A DNA stretch of 64,000 nt. Origin: Haliotis asinina. Its lineage: Eukaryota > Mollusca > Gastropoda > Lepetellida > Haliotidae. Under the pieces are notes generated by a model that was not told the DNA's origin, searched no databases, and was given only the letters and a program-made list of their open reading frames with translations. The stretch is from assembly GCF_037392515.1 (NCBI RefSeq), contig NC_090282.1, positions 31,857,054 through 31,921,053 on the forward strand, read 5' to 3'. A program made the position numbers and the translations under genes. This document shows positions 1 through 10,593 of the stretch, piece by piece. How positions within the stretch are numbered: position 1 is the first letter of the stretch; each line of letters begins with the position of its first letter.

Positions 1-61
1 GCTACCGAAAGGCAGATCTACTTTGGGGCTGATTCTCCCATCAGCCTCACCTTCTTGATAT

Positions 62-520
62 TCATGTGGGTTTCTTCAACGTCACAGTTTGCTCCACACA
101 AGCCGACAACAGAGTCGTGTATTGCTCCGCACGAGCCTCGATCTTCCCCAAGCGATCGTAGAAGTCCTGGAAAGTCGGATCTGGAGTTGTCCTAGCCTTG
201 TTGACCCAATACCAATTAACCTCGCTAGCACGGAGTACGTCCAGAAGGAGGCATATTTCATGGATGTGGTCCGAAGACAAATCTCTTTTTTTGTACAGGA
301 GGTGTTGGTGTTGCGGGCAGTTATCATAGTACAGGTTCTCTGTGTTCAAGAAACAGCCATCGTATTCGTACCCCATTTTGTATACTACTCACCACAATGA
401 TTTTTGCAGTGCCGTACAGAAATGTTCCGCATCGGGAAAGCTGATACTATCTATGCCTTGTTTCAGACAACAATAGATGGCTTTTTCTTGCACCTGATCT
501 TTCAACGTCCGTGTTGAGTC
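62..520 (-). pseudogene. Unidentified decayed coding segment
   Basis: The - strand carries an open stretch of 104 codons (376 down to 62) beginning MGYEYDGCF and ending TLKKPT. It includes a charged amphipathic run (DFYDRLGKIEARAEQY) that reads like real protein. The same frame continues upstream to about 520 with protein-like sequence (QEKAIYCCLKQGID, FPDAEHFCTALQKSLW) but is interrupted, so this looks like a decayed gene or element rather than an active gene. I do not recognise the family. A spliced gene with a short intron is the alternative. Confidence 0.3.
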
Positions 521-1899
521 TTGTCAGCAAGCGGAATATCTCCAGCAGCTTGTACTTCATTGCATGATACGATGCTGATCATTGTTAACAGGCTGATGTT
601 TGACTGTGTTTCAGTGAGTTGAGGTGTTCTTTCCACGACTTCATTTTGTCTTGGACTGATAGAAATAGCGTCAGTTACAGGACAAGATACGGCACTCTCT
701 GAATGATCTTATGTGAGTGTACTTTATAATTAAAAGTTATCAGTAATGTGTCTAGAGGCTGCAAGTAATACAGCCGACACGGCCAAATTGTGGTCCCGCG
801 ACATGTTGCTATAAAACAGACACGGATATCCCATCAACAAGAATACAAACAAGCTAAACACTTGCTTTCATTGATTTATTTCTACAAAACCGAATATAAA
901 AAATATGTGCGTCTGAAATCCATGTTCAAGAACTACAATATAAGAGTTTCAGTGGCTGACATTGTGCCAGTGACACGAAGATCGAGGCCGAAAGGTTGTT
1001 ATATTACACATAATTACGCACACACACCAAAGTCACATTGCTACCTGAATACTGTTATGGATGAAATACATTTAACGAATACACGCAGCAACATCCACAA
1101 CATTATATACAATGTATACGTTTATTCAACAATGAGTCGCGTTTTATTTACGCATAGAATCCGATCGTCGTGAATGGAAGAATCCCGCCTTTTCAAGTAT
1201 GCCCATTGAAAGCCGTTCTTCCATCTACCTGTAATTGCTGTCGTTGTGATAAACAGAAATAGCACCCAGTTCACCTATGAACACTGGTAGTTACTGTTGG
1301 TACAACCGATAAGGAGGAATGTTAGTTTGAATACTGCAATCTCTGGGTCACTGGTTGTGACGACCTCAGTCATGTCACACGAACCTAGGACAGGCATATT
1401 GAGGACCTCCATCTGTCACGACTATGTCTGGTATGCCGTGACGTGCAAAGTGATGCTTCATCTTCGTAACCCCTACATTACTGGTTATCTGAGGTACTAG
1501 TCCACCTCAGCGAAATTAACGAAGCAGTCCACTGTTATGAGGTATGATCTACCATGAATTGGGAACAGGTCACCACCCATTTTCTCCCACGGACGATGAG
1601 GAACTTTATGCATGTGGAGAATTTCGGCAGAATGTTTGGCAGCACTGGTCGCACAGTTGTCACACGACCCTATGGACTATCGAATATCACTTAACATATT
1701 TTGGCCAGAAAACCGGGCCAGTTCCAAAAACATCTTTCTTGGTGAGACTACGGACAGACTCGCTTATCTCTGTAAAATGTGGAAGAAATCTCGAAAGCTA
1801 GTTGGTCATACCGAGGAAGTGTCTGAGTCCTTTAACATCAGAAGGGCGTTCAATATGTTGGATGGCTCGATCTCACTTTCTCGGGATCAGTATGCAGAC
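521..1899. other. No gene seen
   Basis: The open frames here (for example 790-1173 and 1612-2013) are short, lack recognisable motifs and show no flanking splice signals. A motif around CATCTTCGTAACC near 1460 weakly resembles the arm of the inverted-repeat element that begins at 1900, so part of this stretch may be older copies of that repeat. Confidence 0.5.
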
Positions 1900-2352
1900 C
1901 ATTCTCTTCTCACAGTGGTTACTTGTCACATCTTCCTACGTAACCTCTGTTCTAATACGATCCTTTCGTGGTGCGAGTATTCAAGACTCGTGATTAGAGG
2001 CAATCAGATTTAGTAGTGCAATCAGCGACCTTGTTTCAAAAGTGATCGTTCGCAAGATCTCGGTAATTTCCGGATGCATCGTGAAAACTAGAACCTCTTC
2101 CCGAGCGCGATACTCAAATGTTTCGTCTAGACATAACTCAGTCATGTCATATTTGTTTCTCCACATTGCTTGCATTTGTCAAGTTGAATCTAAGTCGATG
2201 TAACACGTGTTCTGATTGGACAGAAAAAAGGGAGATAAATCTGCTGCCATTTTTTGCCGCTAGGGGATTTTATGAGAACCGCGAAATATGGCCACATTAG
2301 AACAGAGGTTCGTATGAAGATATGACAAGTAACCTCTGTGGGTAGAGAATGT
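1900..2352. repeat. Inverted-repeat element (about 55-bp arms)
   Basis: The left arm (1900-1955, containing TTACTTGTCACATCTTCC) is closely matched in reverse complement by 2296-2352 (containing GAAGATATGACAAGTAA). The arms enclose about 340 bp that encode nothing recognisable. Recognisable reverse-transcriptase coding in the neighbouring fossil stops right at the outer edge of the right arm, so this looks like a non-autonomous TIR element inserted into, or next to, that fossil. Target-site duplications were not identified. Confidence 0.6.
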
Positions 2353-3450
2353 ATGTAGACTTCCTTAGAGATTCTATTTCCAATGAATGCCACTTCCTTC
2401 ATGCGGAGTTCAAGTTTGTTTCCATTCAACTTGATGTCGCTCCCATCACATCCTTGAAGGAATTCCTCAAGATTCCTGTCAGGGGTTTCATCATCCTTGC
2501 CGGGTATCAAAACATCATGAGCAAAACACAGTATTCCGGGTATACCATCAATCTTCTCAATCAGCTTTTTTACTGAAATGCCGCCGATGAACGGATGTTT
2601 CAAATGGAAGTCACTTGAACCAAGAGCGTCCAAAGCAGGTTTGAAAGGTCGTCATCGTACTTCACTCCTCGTCCAGTTGTACCTGAGTCTCCTTTGGTGA
2701 AGACACGAAACTGACCTAACTCGTGAAGTGAATCTTCAAGGACGGGCACTGTGAAATGCTTTTTGCACAAAGCTTGACTGAGTGATCTCGAATACAGGCA
2801 AATCATGATGTCACCTGAAGACTTCTCGGTGATTGCCACTTGACTAACGCAAGGTGCAGGTTTATCAACAGACTCAATGACTGTCATATTTGTTGGCCGA
2901 TCTCGTTACTTCGTCTGACGCAACAGTAATTCACTTTTTGGGCATTAGTTTTGCAAAAACATCTGCGCGTGTCAAAAAAAGCACTTCACCATGGAAAGTG
3001 CCAAGTTCATACTAATGCATATTGTCCACTATGGATGTGGGACTAGGTGTTGGTACCGACACGGTGAAGACGCGTTCTACAATGTTTATCAGACTTGATA
3101 TCAGCTTGATCAATATACTTTACAGGAAGAATATTAACAGAACATTCGGTATCCACTAGAAAGATCACATCTTGGTCCTTGATATTCATTTTCACTTTAA
3201 TGTCTTTATATGAGGATTCAACAGCGTTAACATTCAAAACAGTGTTCATGATTTTCAGCCACTCTGATCCACCCCTTTGAATCACTCTCATCAGTGTCAT
3301 CTTCACATCGTGCATTCCGAACTTGGTACGAAACGAGTTTTGAGAGGTCTTATTGGGGCACTTACTGGAAAAAATTGTCACAGGTTTACTCTATGCCATA
3401 CCGGGCATGCAGGTCATGTGATCTGTCACAAAACTTACACCTGGCCCCGA
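2346..3450 (-). mobile_element. Ty3/gypsy-type retroelement fossil, partial
   Basis: Translated pieces on the - strand run, in element order, from a CCHC-like nucleocapsid remnant (about 3390-3450) through a retropepsin-like stretch (FLVDTECSVNILPVKYI, near 3120-3180) to reverse-transcriptase segments (AITEKSSGDIMICLYSRSL near 2800; EKIDGIPGILCFAHDVLI near 2530). This matches the pol order of Ty3/gypsy LTR elements. The copy is partial and broken in several places; no LTRs were recognised. It looks old. A MITE abuts its upstream end and an inverted-repeat element its downstream end. Confidence 0.75.
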
Positions 3451-3726
3451 TTTCTCAAAACAACCTTATGTCTCGGTTTTGAGTTAAGTTTGAGTTTTCA
3501 CGAAAATTTGAGTAAACGCAGGAAAATTCATTTCCCAGAATGAACTGAAATCAATATTTAACTCAAACACAGTAGACAATCTTAAGTGTGGTGGATAGAT
3601 TAATAAAGTATGTATGTTTTGGGTTTTTTAAATATATAGTTGGGTTAAAATTCAGGTGTTTCATTTTGTCAAACTCAGTTTGGAATTTGAGCAAAAACTG
3701 AAGTTTGTTTCGAGAAAACGAGCCAG
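3441..3726 (-). mobile_element. MITE copy A (about 285 bp)
   Basis: The ends are inverted: GGCCCCGATTTCTC at the left and the reverse complement of a similar sequence (GTTTGTTTCGAGAAAACG) at the right. The body is AT-rich and noncoding. Reverse-complemented, it aligns along its length with 8007-8290, sharing the ends and an internal TACTGTGTTTGAG motif, so the two are copies of one non-autonomous family in opposite orientation. The superfamily is unclear because target-site duplications were not resolved. Confidence 0.7.
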
Positions 3727-4640
3727 TAACTTCTATTTGGGGTCGTCTGTTTACTGTTACCTTTCATTTTCCTTGACATTTCGGCTCTCTGGGTATCTAC
3801 TTCAAGGCTACTCTGCAGCTTTGCAGATATCAGTAGCACGGTCCATAGTCAAGTATCTTTCTCTCAGTACACAGTGTTGTGTTTCTATCTCGTAGTATTG
3901 AGGGGTTGCAATTGTCACAATAATTGTATGTTTTCAGAAGTGTTCTTATTGATGAGTGAGAGTTTTCAAATGTTCCGGCTTCAGCAGGACAGCGTTTGTT
4001 GATAGTCGTTAATTTCTGTGATAACAAAACTACCACATATTGTAACAGTGTCTTGCACAGTTCTTCCATTTCCTGAAGTGATATAGATGCCATTGTATAT
4101 CATGAGTGCCTCATCATCAATGCTGTGTGGAAACAGTCACTTGATAATATTTGTCAAAGTTAGTGAGTCACTTCAAAGTTGCAACATTCTCACATTTCTG
4201 TTTTTCTACTATATATTAGAATCTACTATCAGTGGTTTTAGCGGAGGAATGCCATTGACGAGTGTATGTTGCTCGGGGTGCCCGATGGGGACATCTTCTC
4301 CACCACTGGCGTTATTGTCAGACAAAATGTGCGCTTGTGAAGTTCAGCGATCAGCACGTTGTTACCGTGAAAATGCTTGGCGCACCGCACATACGTGTCT
4401 TCTGAGCACAAGACACAGTTCAGCTTCACAGGTTTATTAATAGTTGTATATAGCACAAAAGCACATGGCCAGGAGGAGGTAACCCTAGTAGCTATTTACT
4501 CTCTGTCGCTTGGGGGAAAGTATAGAGGCTAGTATATATGTATATATGAGGCAACAGGTTAATGCTGGCCCGCTTCTGCCCTGACTGCCATAATCAAAAT
4601 TGTTTCGAATGACAACATGGTTTCATTTTAATATCACAAG
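3727..4640. other. No supported gene
   Basis: Two short - strand frames (4456-4238 and 4093-3830) have plausible amino-acid composition but no recognised domain and no clear splice partners. Nothing else stands out. Confidence 0.4.
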
Positions 4641-4725
4641 AAACCACCGACGCACAGACACACAGAGACACAGACACACATACACACAGACACACAAACT
4701 CTTTCTGTCATCCTTCATCACCCAA

Positions 4726-4758
<33 letters not shown>

Positions 4759-4795
4759 GTCTCTGTCTGTCTCTCTGTCTCTGTCTCTCTCATAT
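4641..4795. repeat. CACAGA and CT microsatellites
   Basis: A CA/GACACA-rich run at about 4650-4700 is followed by a (CT)n/(CTGT)n run at about 4727-4792. Both are simple-sequence DNA; open frames across them are artefacts of composition. Confidence 0.9.
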
Positions 4796-5119
4796 ATTAT
4801 GGGTTTTTTATCCAGTTTGAACAGTGAGGGAAATCACGGATACACATGCCTGTACTATCAACGTTGATCTTAGGGATGGGTGAATTCATGAAGCCCCAGG
4901 CATTGCAATTTCATTGAGAGTCACTGCCGATCGGGAACAGTCATAACGTCATATACTCGCATTAAAAAGGTGTCACGTGATATTTGCATACCGAGGCAGA
5001 TCCTGTGTGGAACCAACCATGACCGATTCAGTGATCGTCACATGCGGTGCTTCAGTGTCATAGTCACTTCGACCTGACCTACTTTAAGCGACGCTAAATA
5101 CGAGTGCTAAAGTAGAACG

Positions 5120-5175
5120 AGTGAGTTCAAGTGGGTTTTAAACCTTTAGCAATATTCCAGCAATATCACTTCAAA
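5120..5175 (-). mobile_element. SINE type A, 3' tail fragment
   Basis: The stretch from GAGTGAGTTCAAGTGGG through TTTAGCAATATTCCAGCAAT to ATATCAC is the reverse complement of the 3' tail found on the fuller SINE copies in this window. Only the tail is preserved. Confidence 0.6.
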
Positions 5176-5679
5176 AATGTCAGCAGAGCTCCAGATAAGG
5201 CATGTATTTGCGTATTTTACTCAATAAAAATCACATTTACTCAATTAATTACAAATCTGGGAGTACAGAAAACGCGTCAGAATCACTTAAAATCCATGAA
5301 AATCCAAATCTATAATACCTTGTGTACTTCACTCATATAACTAAATTGACTTGCGTGTGATTTGGCTTGGCACCCAAACTCTACAACAGCATTAGGTAAT
5401 GGTAGGCGATGCCTATGTATACATCGAACATTATAGCCACTGTCCGGGTGACTTCCATGTTGAGTACCTAGAAATGGCTGCCAAAAATTACTATAAGTCT
5501 GTTGAGATGCATTTATATTTATATATTTAGAAGGATGGGAAACTGTGAGTAAAAATACTCAGTTCTTGAAACTAGTGCGAGTATACAAAATGCTAGTTAA
5601 TCCTCAAAAATGAAATTACTAATACATATACAGACACGGGAGTAAATACCCAATTGCTTGGAAACCTATCTGGAACTCT
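5176..5679. other. No gene seen
   Basis: AT-rich noncoding sequence between two SINE remnants; no domain, splice pair or repeat structure recognised. Confidence 0.4.
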
Positions 5680-5745
5680 GTGTCAGAAATGGGCTTCACC
5701 TATGTTGGGTATCAAATCCACGTTTTGGGTGTGACTTGAACCATC
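5680..5745 (-). mobile_element. SINE type A, central fragment
   Basis: GAAATGGGCTTCACCTATG and the following bases match the reverse complement of the segment just after the tRNA-like head in the type A SINEs at 9755 and 56064. It is short and diverged. Confidence 0.45.
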
Positions 5746-6315
5746 AGGTCCCCGTTCCTCAAAGAAATCGTTGTGCAACGACAGTCGTAAGTCAATGTTA
5801 TCATCTTGGCGGTACGGTCACTTGTGGAACGTGACCCAGGAAACACCACCAAACCGTTTCATTTTGAACTACCAAGAAACATGGTGATATTCTTTCCTTT
5901 TATCGCCAGTATATATCACCACTCTCCCTAAAATACGGAGAATGTAACTCGAACAAATGAAGTTTCATTGTTGACTTACAGCAACCTATGTCGGCCGTAA
6001 GAGCAAACCTAAAATCTTGTAGCTCAAATTCTTGGTTCTTCGTAATATCGCAAGCGTACTTTGTTGTCCCAGGGTCAACCCTTGACCAATAATACTGACA
6101 ACTGACAACGTCCAAGGCACCCCAACTACTGCAGTGAAATAGCTACTATGTAGCTACTTTGCTATACAAAGTCAAACCTATGAAAGTAAGGGATGAAGTT
6201 TGTCAAGCATTGGTCACATTTGGTGAGAGTTTGGGTGGATTATCACAAATATTAGAAGTTTATTTTGTGACAGTATTGTTTCTTGTTATCATTGTTTCAA
6301 AGGTATTGCTTATTC
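5746..6315. other. No gene seen
   Basis: The region contains ATCGTTGTGCAACGAC near 5767, similar in style to ATCGTTGTACAAAACGAT near 61581, possibly remnants of one MITE family. No coding signal was recognised. Confidence 0.35.
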
Positions 6316-6449
6316 TAACATGTGTCATAACTGGGATTCGACTTTCTTGGTAAAGTACAAATTCTAGTACTTTTTGGTTGAGTCCCATAGTACATGACTA
6401 GAATTTGTACTTTACTAAGAATGTCTAATCGAAAATGTGACATATGTTA
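6316..6449. repeat. Long imperfect hairpin (53-bp arms)
   Basis: The left arm 6316-6368 (ending AAAGTACAAATTCTAGT) is matched in reverse complement by 6397-6449 (beginning ACTAGAATTTGTACTTTAC), with a 28-base loop. The inner 20 bp of each arm are perfect and the outer parts diverge. It may be a small foldback element or MITE. Confidence 0.75.
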
Positions 6450-7840
6450 CATTTGACCACTTTTTAAATGGCATTGTGTATCTATTGCTTAGTTTGTTTA
6501 TACAAGTTCAACCTACTGGTCGGAAGACAGAAGTGTCATTTACATGTGGTAATGTTAATATCATAGTACCCATCTGAGTGATATCGTTCGGAACCACAAC
6601 CGTCGATTAAGCGAATACCTTTTTCTATAGTTGAAGAAGGATTTTCGCTGAATCAACCATAAACTGTTTGATAAAAAGAATTATTAAGCAAACTTGTTTA
6701 TTTTATTAAAAATAGACAAGAAAAACCTTTTAGCTGTTTAGAATCGTAGACTTGTTTAGTATTGTTGGCATTAGTACTGTTGGCATTAGTTAATGCTAAT
6801 GTATGGCACTTACGACTATCTTAGCGGTTGGAGAGCTTCGAAAATGTAGGCCCAGAACTGGAGTTAGACTAACCTCAACCCGTTTAGAACTGTAATCAAC
6901 ACTAACCTGTCCTTACTAAGACTAATTTGACATTGCTTTGTACTTTGGCATACCAGTGTATGTAAAGTAAATATAAAGGATGGTTGAGAGGACGTGTCCT
7001 TGTGATACACCACGCTGTGAAAGTAATTGCACATAATACATAGCACAGCTGCGATATCACGCCCCATCTCCGCTGTCCTCTCACTGCGGACAGTTGTTTT
7101 GCAGTTCCTCACGTAACATACAGAAGTATGACGTTATATTGAGGCAGTTCCGTCACGCACGTGCGTGTCAATACAACAGTTATAGCACTTATGGTTGTAT
7201 GGCTTGTCCATATTTCCGGGCGATTTGCTCTCCATAAATACCGCACTTTTCGTTTAAAACTTTATTGTACCTAAGAAAAACTTAAACGTACATGTACCTC
7301 TCTGCTCACCTGGTTACGCGACATGAAGATGTGTTACAATCTCGCTTTTAAGTTTGTTTGGTTTTGTTGGTTGTGTATCACCATTCTGCAATATTCCAAC
7401 TTTGCCAGCGTTCCGAATAATAATAGTTGGAGCAGATGACCCTGTGATCTAACGACCACCGTGGTTAACTTGGAGCAGGTTTAATAAATAGGACTCAGAG
7501 TGACATTTTTGCATATCATGTACACGGGAATTCGAGTAAAGGGACCGTTCATTATTTATGACTGGGGTGGTGATGATGATTTTGATGGAGATATATGTAC
7601 AATGGGAATGACCTCCTAAAATACATGTACAATAATTTTGACAGCGATTTTTGTCGGCATATCACTGAAAGGTAAATATTCAAAGAATACACAACCCCTA
7701 ATGACTATCAAATGAATGATAGGCTAAAACCTGCCTGTAATCATTCCTCTGGTACAACAAGCGGGTGGATGATATTGTCCCCCCATGATGATAATGCTCG
7801 AGAAAGAGGTGTTAATGATGTTGTTTATGTAGCTTGCTGA
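6450..7840. other. No gene seen; possible SINE relic
   Basis: A stretch near 7380-7440 (TTCTGCAATATTCCAAC) may be a very old SINE tail. A short GTTGGCATTAGT duplication lies at about 6767-6790. Short open frames have no recognisable content. Confidence 0.4.
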
Positions 7841-7847
7841 CGGGGTT

Positions 7848-8000
7848 AACCTCTTTGGTCATGTGGACAAGGCGTCCGACTTCGGGTCAGAAGGTCCGTC
7901 GTTCGAATCCCAGCACGGGACTCGGAAATTTTGTGGCGGCTACATTTAGATCAACAACATCACACACATGGACTGGCCTGCAAAATCACCTGATCTTTAT
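7848..8000 (+). mobile_element. tRNA-Arg-like SINE or tRNA pseudogene
   Basis: The segment has an A-box-like TGGTCATGTGGACAAGG, an anticodon-loop-like CTTCGGG (anticodon TCG) and a B-box-like CGTTCGAATCC in the right order and spacing for a tRNA-Arg(UCG). The anticodon stem has a mismatch and the acceptor stem does not pair, so it is not a functional tRNA. The non-tRNA sequence that follows favours a SINE head. A MITE begins directly after it. Confidence 0.55.
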
Positions 8001-8006
8001 TCCACT

Positions 8007-8290
8007 GGGCCCGATTTCTCGAAACAAACTTAAGTTTTAACTCAAATCTCAGACTGAGTTTGACAATTTGAAACAGCTGATTTTTTATCTCAACTGCATT
8101 TTATAGACTAAAAAAGTCCAAACAACTAAAGAAATATGTCCACCAAATTCAGATTGTTTACTGTGTTTGAGCTGAATACCAATTTCCTTTCATTTTGGAA
8201 AATGCATGTTCCTGCATTTTCTCAAATTTGAGCAAAAACTTGAACTTAAGTCAAAACTCAGACTTAAGTTTGTTTCGAGAAATCGGGGCC
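8007..8290 (+). mobile_element. MITE copy B (about 285 bp)
   Basis: It starts GGGCCCGATTTCTCGAAAC and ends with the inverted form GTTTCGAGAAATCGGGGCC. Internally it matches copy A at 3441-3726 in reverse orientation. The better-preserved ends suggest this copy is the younger one. It is noncoding and non-autonomous. Confidence 0.75.
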
Positions 8291-9030
8291 TGAACATGCT
8301 TGGGTCATCACTGGAGGTCGTGTATGCGGTATTCATGTTCACCCCTAGACTCTGGGGGAACTTGAAAAGGCGTTACACAGAGAATGGAAGAATATTCCAC
8401 AACAACATATTTAAAGACTCGTTTGGTCAATGAAAAAGACATCTAGAGGCTTGCATTTGTGTTCATGGTGGTCACACGCGTCGCCGGACACTGCTTCACA
8501 GGTTCATGCTTTTGATCATTTGTACGTATATCATTGGTCAGTTCTATTTAATTTCATTTTGTTAATTGTGTGTGCGTTTCACCTTTCTATTGTATCATTC
8601 CACGATTTTCAATGTCAATAAGTGAAAATGTAATGAGTCTAAAAAAATTGATTGCTTAACTTTTAGTGAGGAATATATCATCCACTCCTGTCTGATTTAT
8701 GATGCGGTCACTGGGACGGGTCGCCGTAACACGTATGTCAAGGTTAGCGGGCCCGTCTTGGTGAACAGTGCAAAAAGAGTTATTGTCAGTGTAAAGAAAT
8801 GTTCAGCCGTCGGATAACAACGGTGTTTGGTCACATTGCCATGGCCTTCAAGGTAACTAATGTCGTTGCAAAAAAGTTGCGGTCATATCACACCGTATAA
8901 GACGTGTTTAATGCCACCGAGAATTTGGTTTCACCATGACTAAACTCAGGGAGACCGCGGTCTTCAGCTTGTAACCTGATTACATTCAAGTTGACGCCAG
9001 GCATGTGTTGTCATAGATATCATAGTAGTT
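8291..9030. other. No gene seen
   Basis: No recognisable domains, repeats or splice-consistent coding blocks were found between the MITE and the GT-rich satellite. Confidence 0.4.
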
Positions 9031-9327
9031 GGTTTGGCTGGTGTGTGCGTGTGTGTGCGTGTGTGTGCGCGTGTGTGCGTGTATGTGCGTGTGGGGGCGT
9101 GTGTGCGCGTGTGGGTGCGTGTGGGTGCGTGTGTGCGCGTGTGGGTGCGCGTGTGCGCGTGTGGGTGCGTGGGTGCGCGTGTTTGCGTGTGGGTGCGTGT
9201 GTGGGTGCGTGTGGGTGCGCGTGTTTGCGTGTGGGTGCGCGTGTGGGTGCGCGTGTTTGCGTGTGGGTGCGTGTGGGTGCGTGTGTTTGCGTGTGTGCGC
9301 GTGTGCGCGTGTGGGTGCTTTCTTGTG
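9031..9327. repeat. GT/GC-rich minisatellite
   Basis: Nearly 300 bp of alternating GTGTGTGCGT, GTGGGTGCGC and GTGTTTGCGT words. All three forward frames and one reverse frame are open only because of the low complexity (Cys-Val-Arg or His-Thr-Arg repeats); this is not evidence of coding. Alternating purine-pyrimidine runs could favour Z-DNA. Confidence 0.95.
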
Positions 9328-9689
9328 TAAAAACCACTACATCATCCAGGATGTTCACCGTTAACGATAAGAACTATTATAAATTGACCTAGATAACCGA
9401 GAATGTTGTTTGTGAACCCCTTATATAAGACCTTCTTGTTCAAGTGGTGAGATTGTCTGTAATGTTATTTTTTAAAAACCTGCAATCTGAGACACAGATA
9501 ACAACAAAGAAAATATTCCATCGGTACTTCAGGTGTAGCTAGATAAGTGCAAAGATTACTCCCATACAATAACAGATACGATAGTAATAGTATAAAATAG
9601 TAGTAATATTGATAAGCTGCGGAACAGGGTTCTGTTATCCCCAACTAATGGTCGATAGCGTCACCAAATGGGTATACATATACATACAC
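9328..9689. other. No gene seen
   Basis: Unremarkable AT-rich sequence between two GT-rich repeats. Confidence 0.4.
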
Positions 9690-9754
9690 GTGTATGTGTG
9701 TGTGTTAGTGTGTGTGTGTTAGTGTGTGTGTGTGTGTGTGTATGTGTGTGTGGA
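9690..9754. repeat. (GT)n microsatellite
   Basis: Dinucleotide GT run with occasional interruptions, directly abutting the head of a SINE. Confidence 0.9.
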
Positions 9755-9915
9755 TGTTGGAGTAGAGAAGTGGTTAAAAGATTTGTTCGTCACGCCAAAG
9801 ACACGCTTTCGATTCCCCACTTGTGTAAAGCCCATTTCTGATGTTCTCTGTTGTGATACTACCATAATATTACTAAAAGCAGTGTAAAACCACATGCATG
9901 CACTCACGCACTCAA
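9755..9915 (+). mobile_element. SINE type A (tRNA-headed)
   Basis: The head GTAGAGAAGTGGTTAAAAG resembles a tRNA A box region and TTTCGATTCCCC a B box. The body then runs through AAGCCCATTTCTGATGTTC to a 3' tail with ATATTACTAAAAGCAGTG, TAAAACCAC and a CACTCACGCACTC end. The same layout recurs at 30230 (-), 52770 (-) and 56064 (+). Confidence 0.7.
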
Positions 9916-10483
9916 ACAGTACATGAATCTCACATGCTGCATTCTGTCCAGTGAAAGAAAGGGGTATTTACTTCGCAGTGTGTACGTGTTAAGTAACACA
10001 TTATTGTAAAGACTCATCGTTATAGGTTGTTTCATGACGGAACTGACATCGTGTGCCATGAAGCGGGTACAGTGTCAATTTCATTGGGAATTGAAAGAAA
10101 TCATAAAACACTTGGACCTACGTTATTAGTAGGGGAAAGAGGGTTTATCCCTTAGAGATACATTCAGATGTGAAGTTGTTACCGAATTCACACCGAACTG
10201 TCAGTTAAGTGTGAAATGTTGTACGTATTACACATAACACATATGAGATAAAAGCTCAACGAGTTTTGATTTCATGAAATCATGTCACAAAATCAGGATA
10301 GTTCGATTACTGTAAACATTTACACCGTCATGTCACGTTGGTATTCAGCATGACTTAACTACTGGTGTCTGTTGGTCCGTGGGAGGTCACACATCAATAA
10401 ATAACGCTATGACTTATACGTGTGTTATTTGTAGAAGACGATTTCCTAGAAATACCACTTCCTGCTTGTAGCGGCATTTTTAT
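9916..10483. other. Upstream region of the hydrolase gene
   Basis: No coding block or repeat was recognised. It lies directly 5' of the CCAAT/TATA promoter and may hold distal regulatory sites, but none can be named. Confidence 0.4.
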
Positions 10484-10514
10484 CCAATCAATGAATGCTC
10501 CCGTGACTATATAA
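10484..10514 (+). promoter_or_regulatory. CCAAT/TATA core promoter of the hydrolase gene
   Basis: A CCAAT box at 10484-10488 is followed by TATATAA at 10508-10514. The spacing puts transcription start near 10540, just before a short exon-like segment that ends in a good splice donor. Functional assignment is inferred from spacing and from the downstream acceptor in front of the hydrolase start codon. Confidence 0.6.
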
Positions 10515-10539
10515 CAGAGGAGGTGAACGGAACAGCCAC

Positions 10540-10593
10540 AGTAGTAGAAATCGTAGTAGCGTGTTCTCTCGATCTGCTTGTTCTCATTTCAAG
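10540..10593 (+). other. Noncoding first exon of the hydrolase gene (predicted)
   Basis: The sequence ends CATTTCAAG followed by GTAAGTA, a near-ideal 5' splice site at 10594. The matching acceptor is TTCTGTTTCAG ending at 14548. Splicing would join this leader to 15 noncoding bases before the hydrolase ATG. The 5' boundary is set only by distance from the TATA box. Confidence 0.55.

Noticed and set aside
3830-4456. Two - strand frames (72 and 87 codons) as a two-exon gene
   Set aside because: Composition is plausible, but no domain was recognised and no matching donor and acceptor phases were found.
7848-7925. Functional tRNA-Arg(UCG) gene
   Set aside because: Anticodon-stem mismatch and an unpaired acceptor stem; more likely a SINE head or pseudogene.
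9020-9392. Four overlapping open frames of 98-133 codons
   Set aside because: They arise from the GT/GC-rich minisatellite; Cys-Val-Arg and His-Thr-Arg repeats carry no sign of coding.
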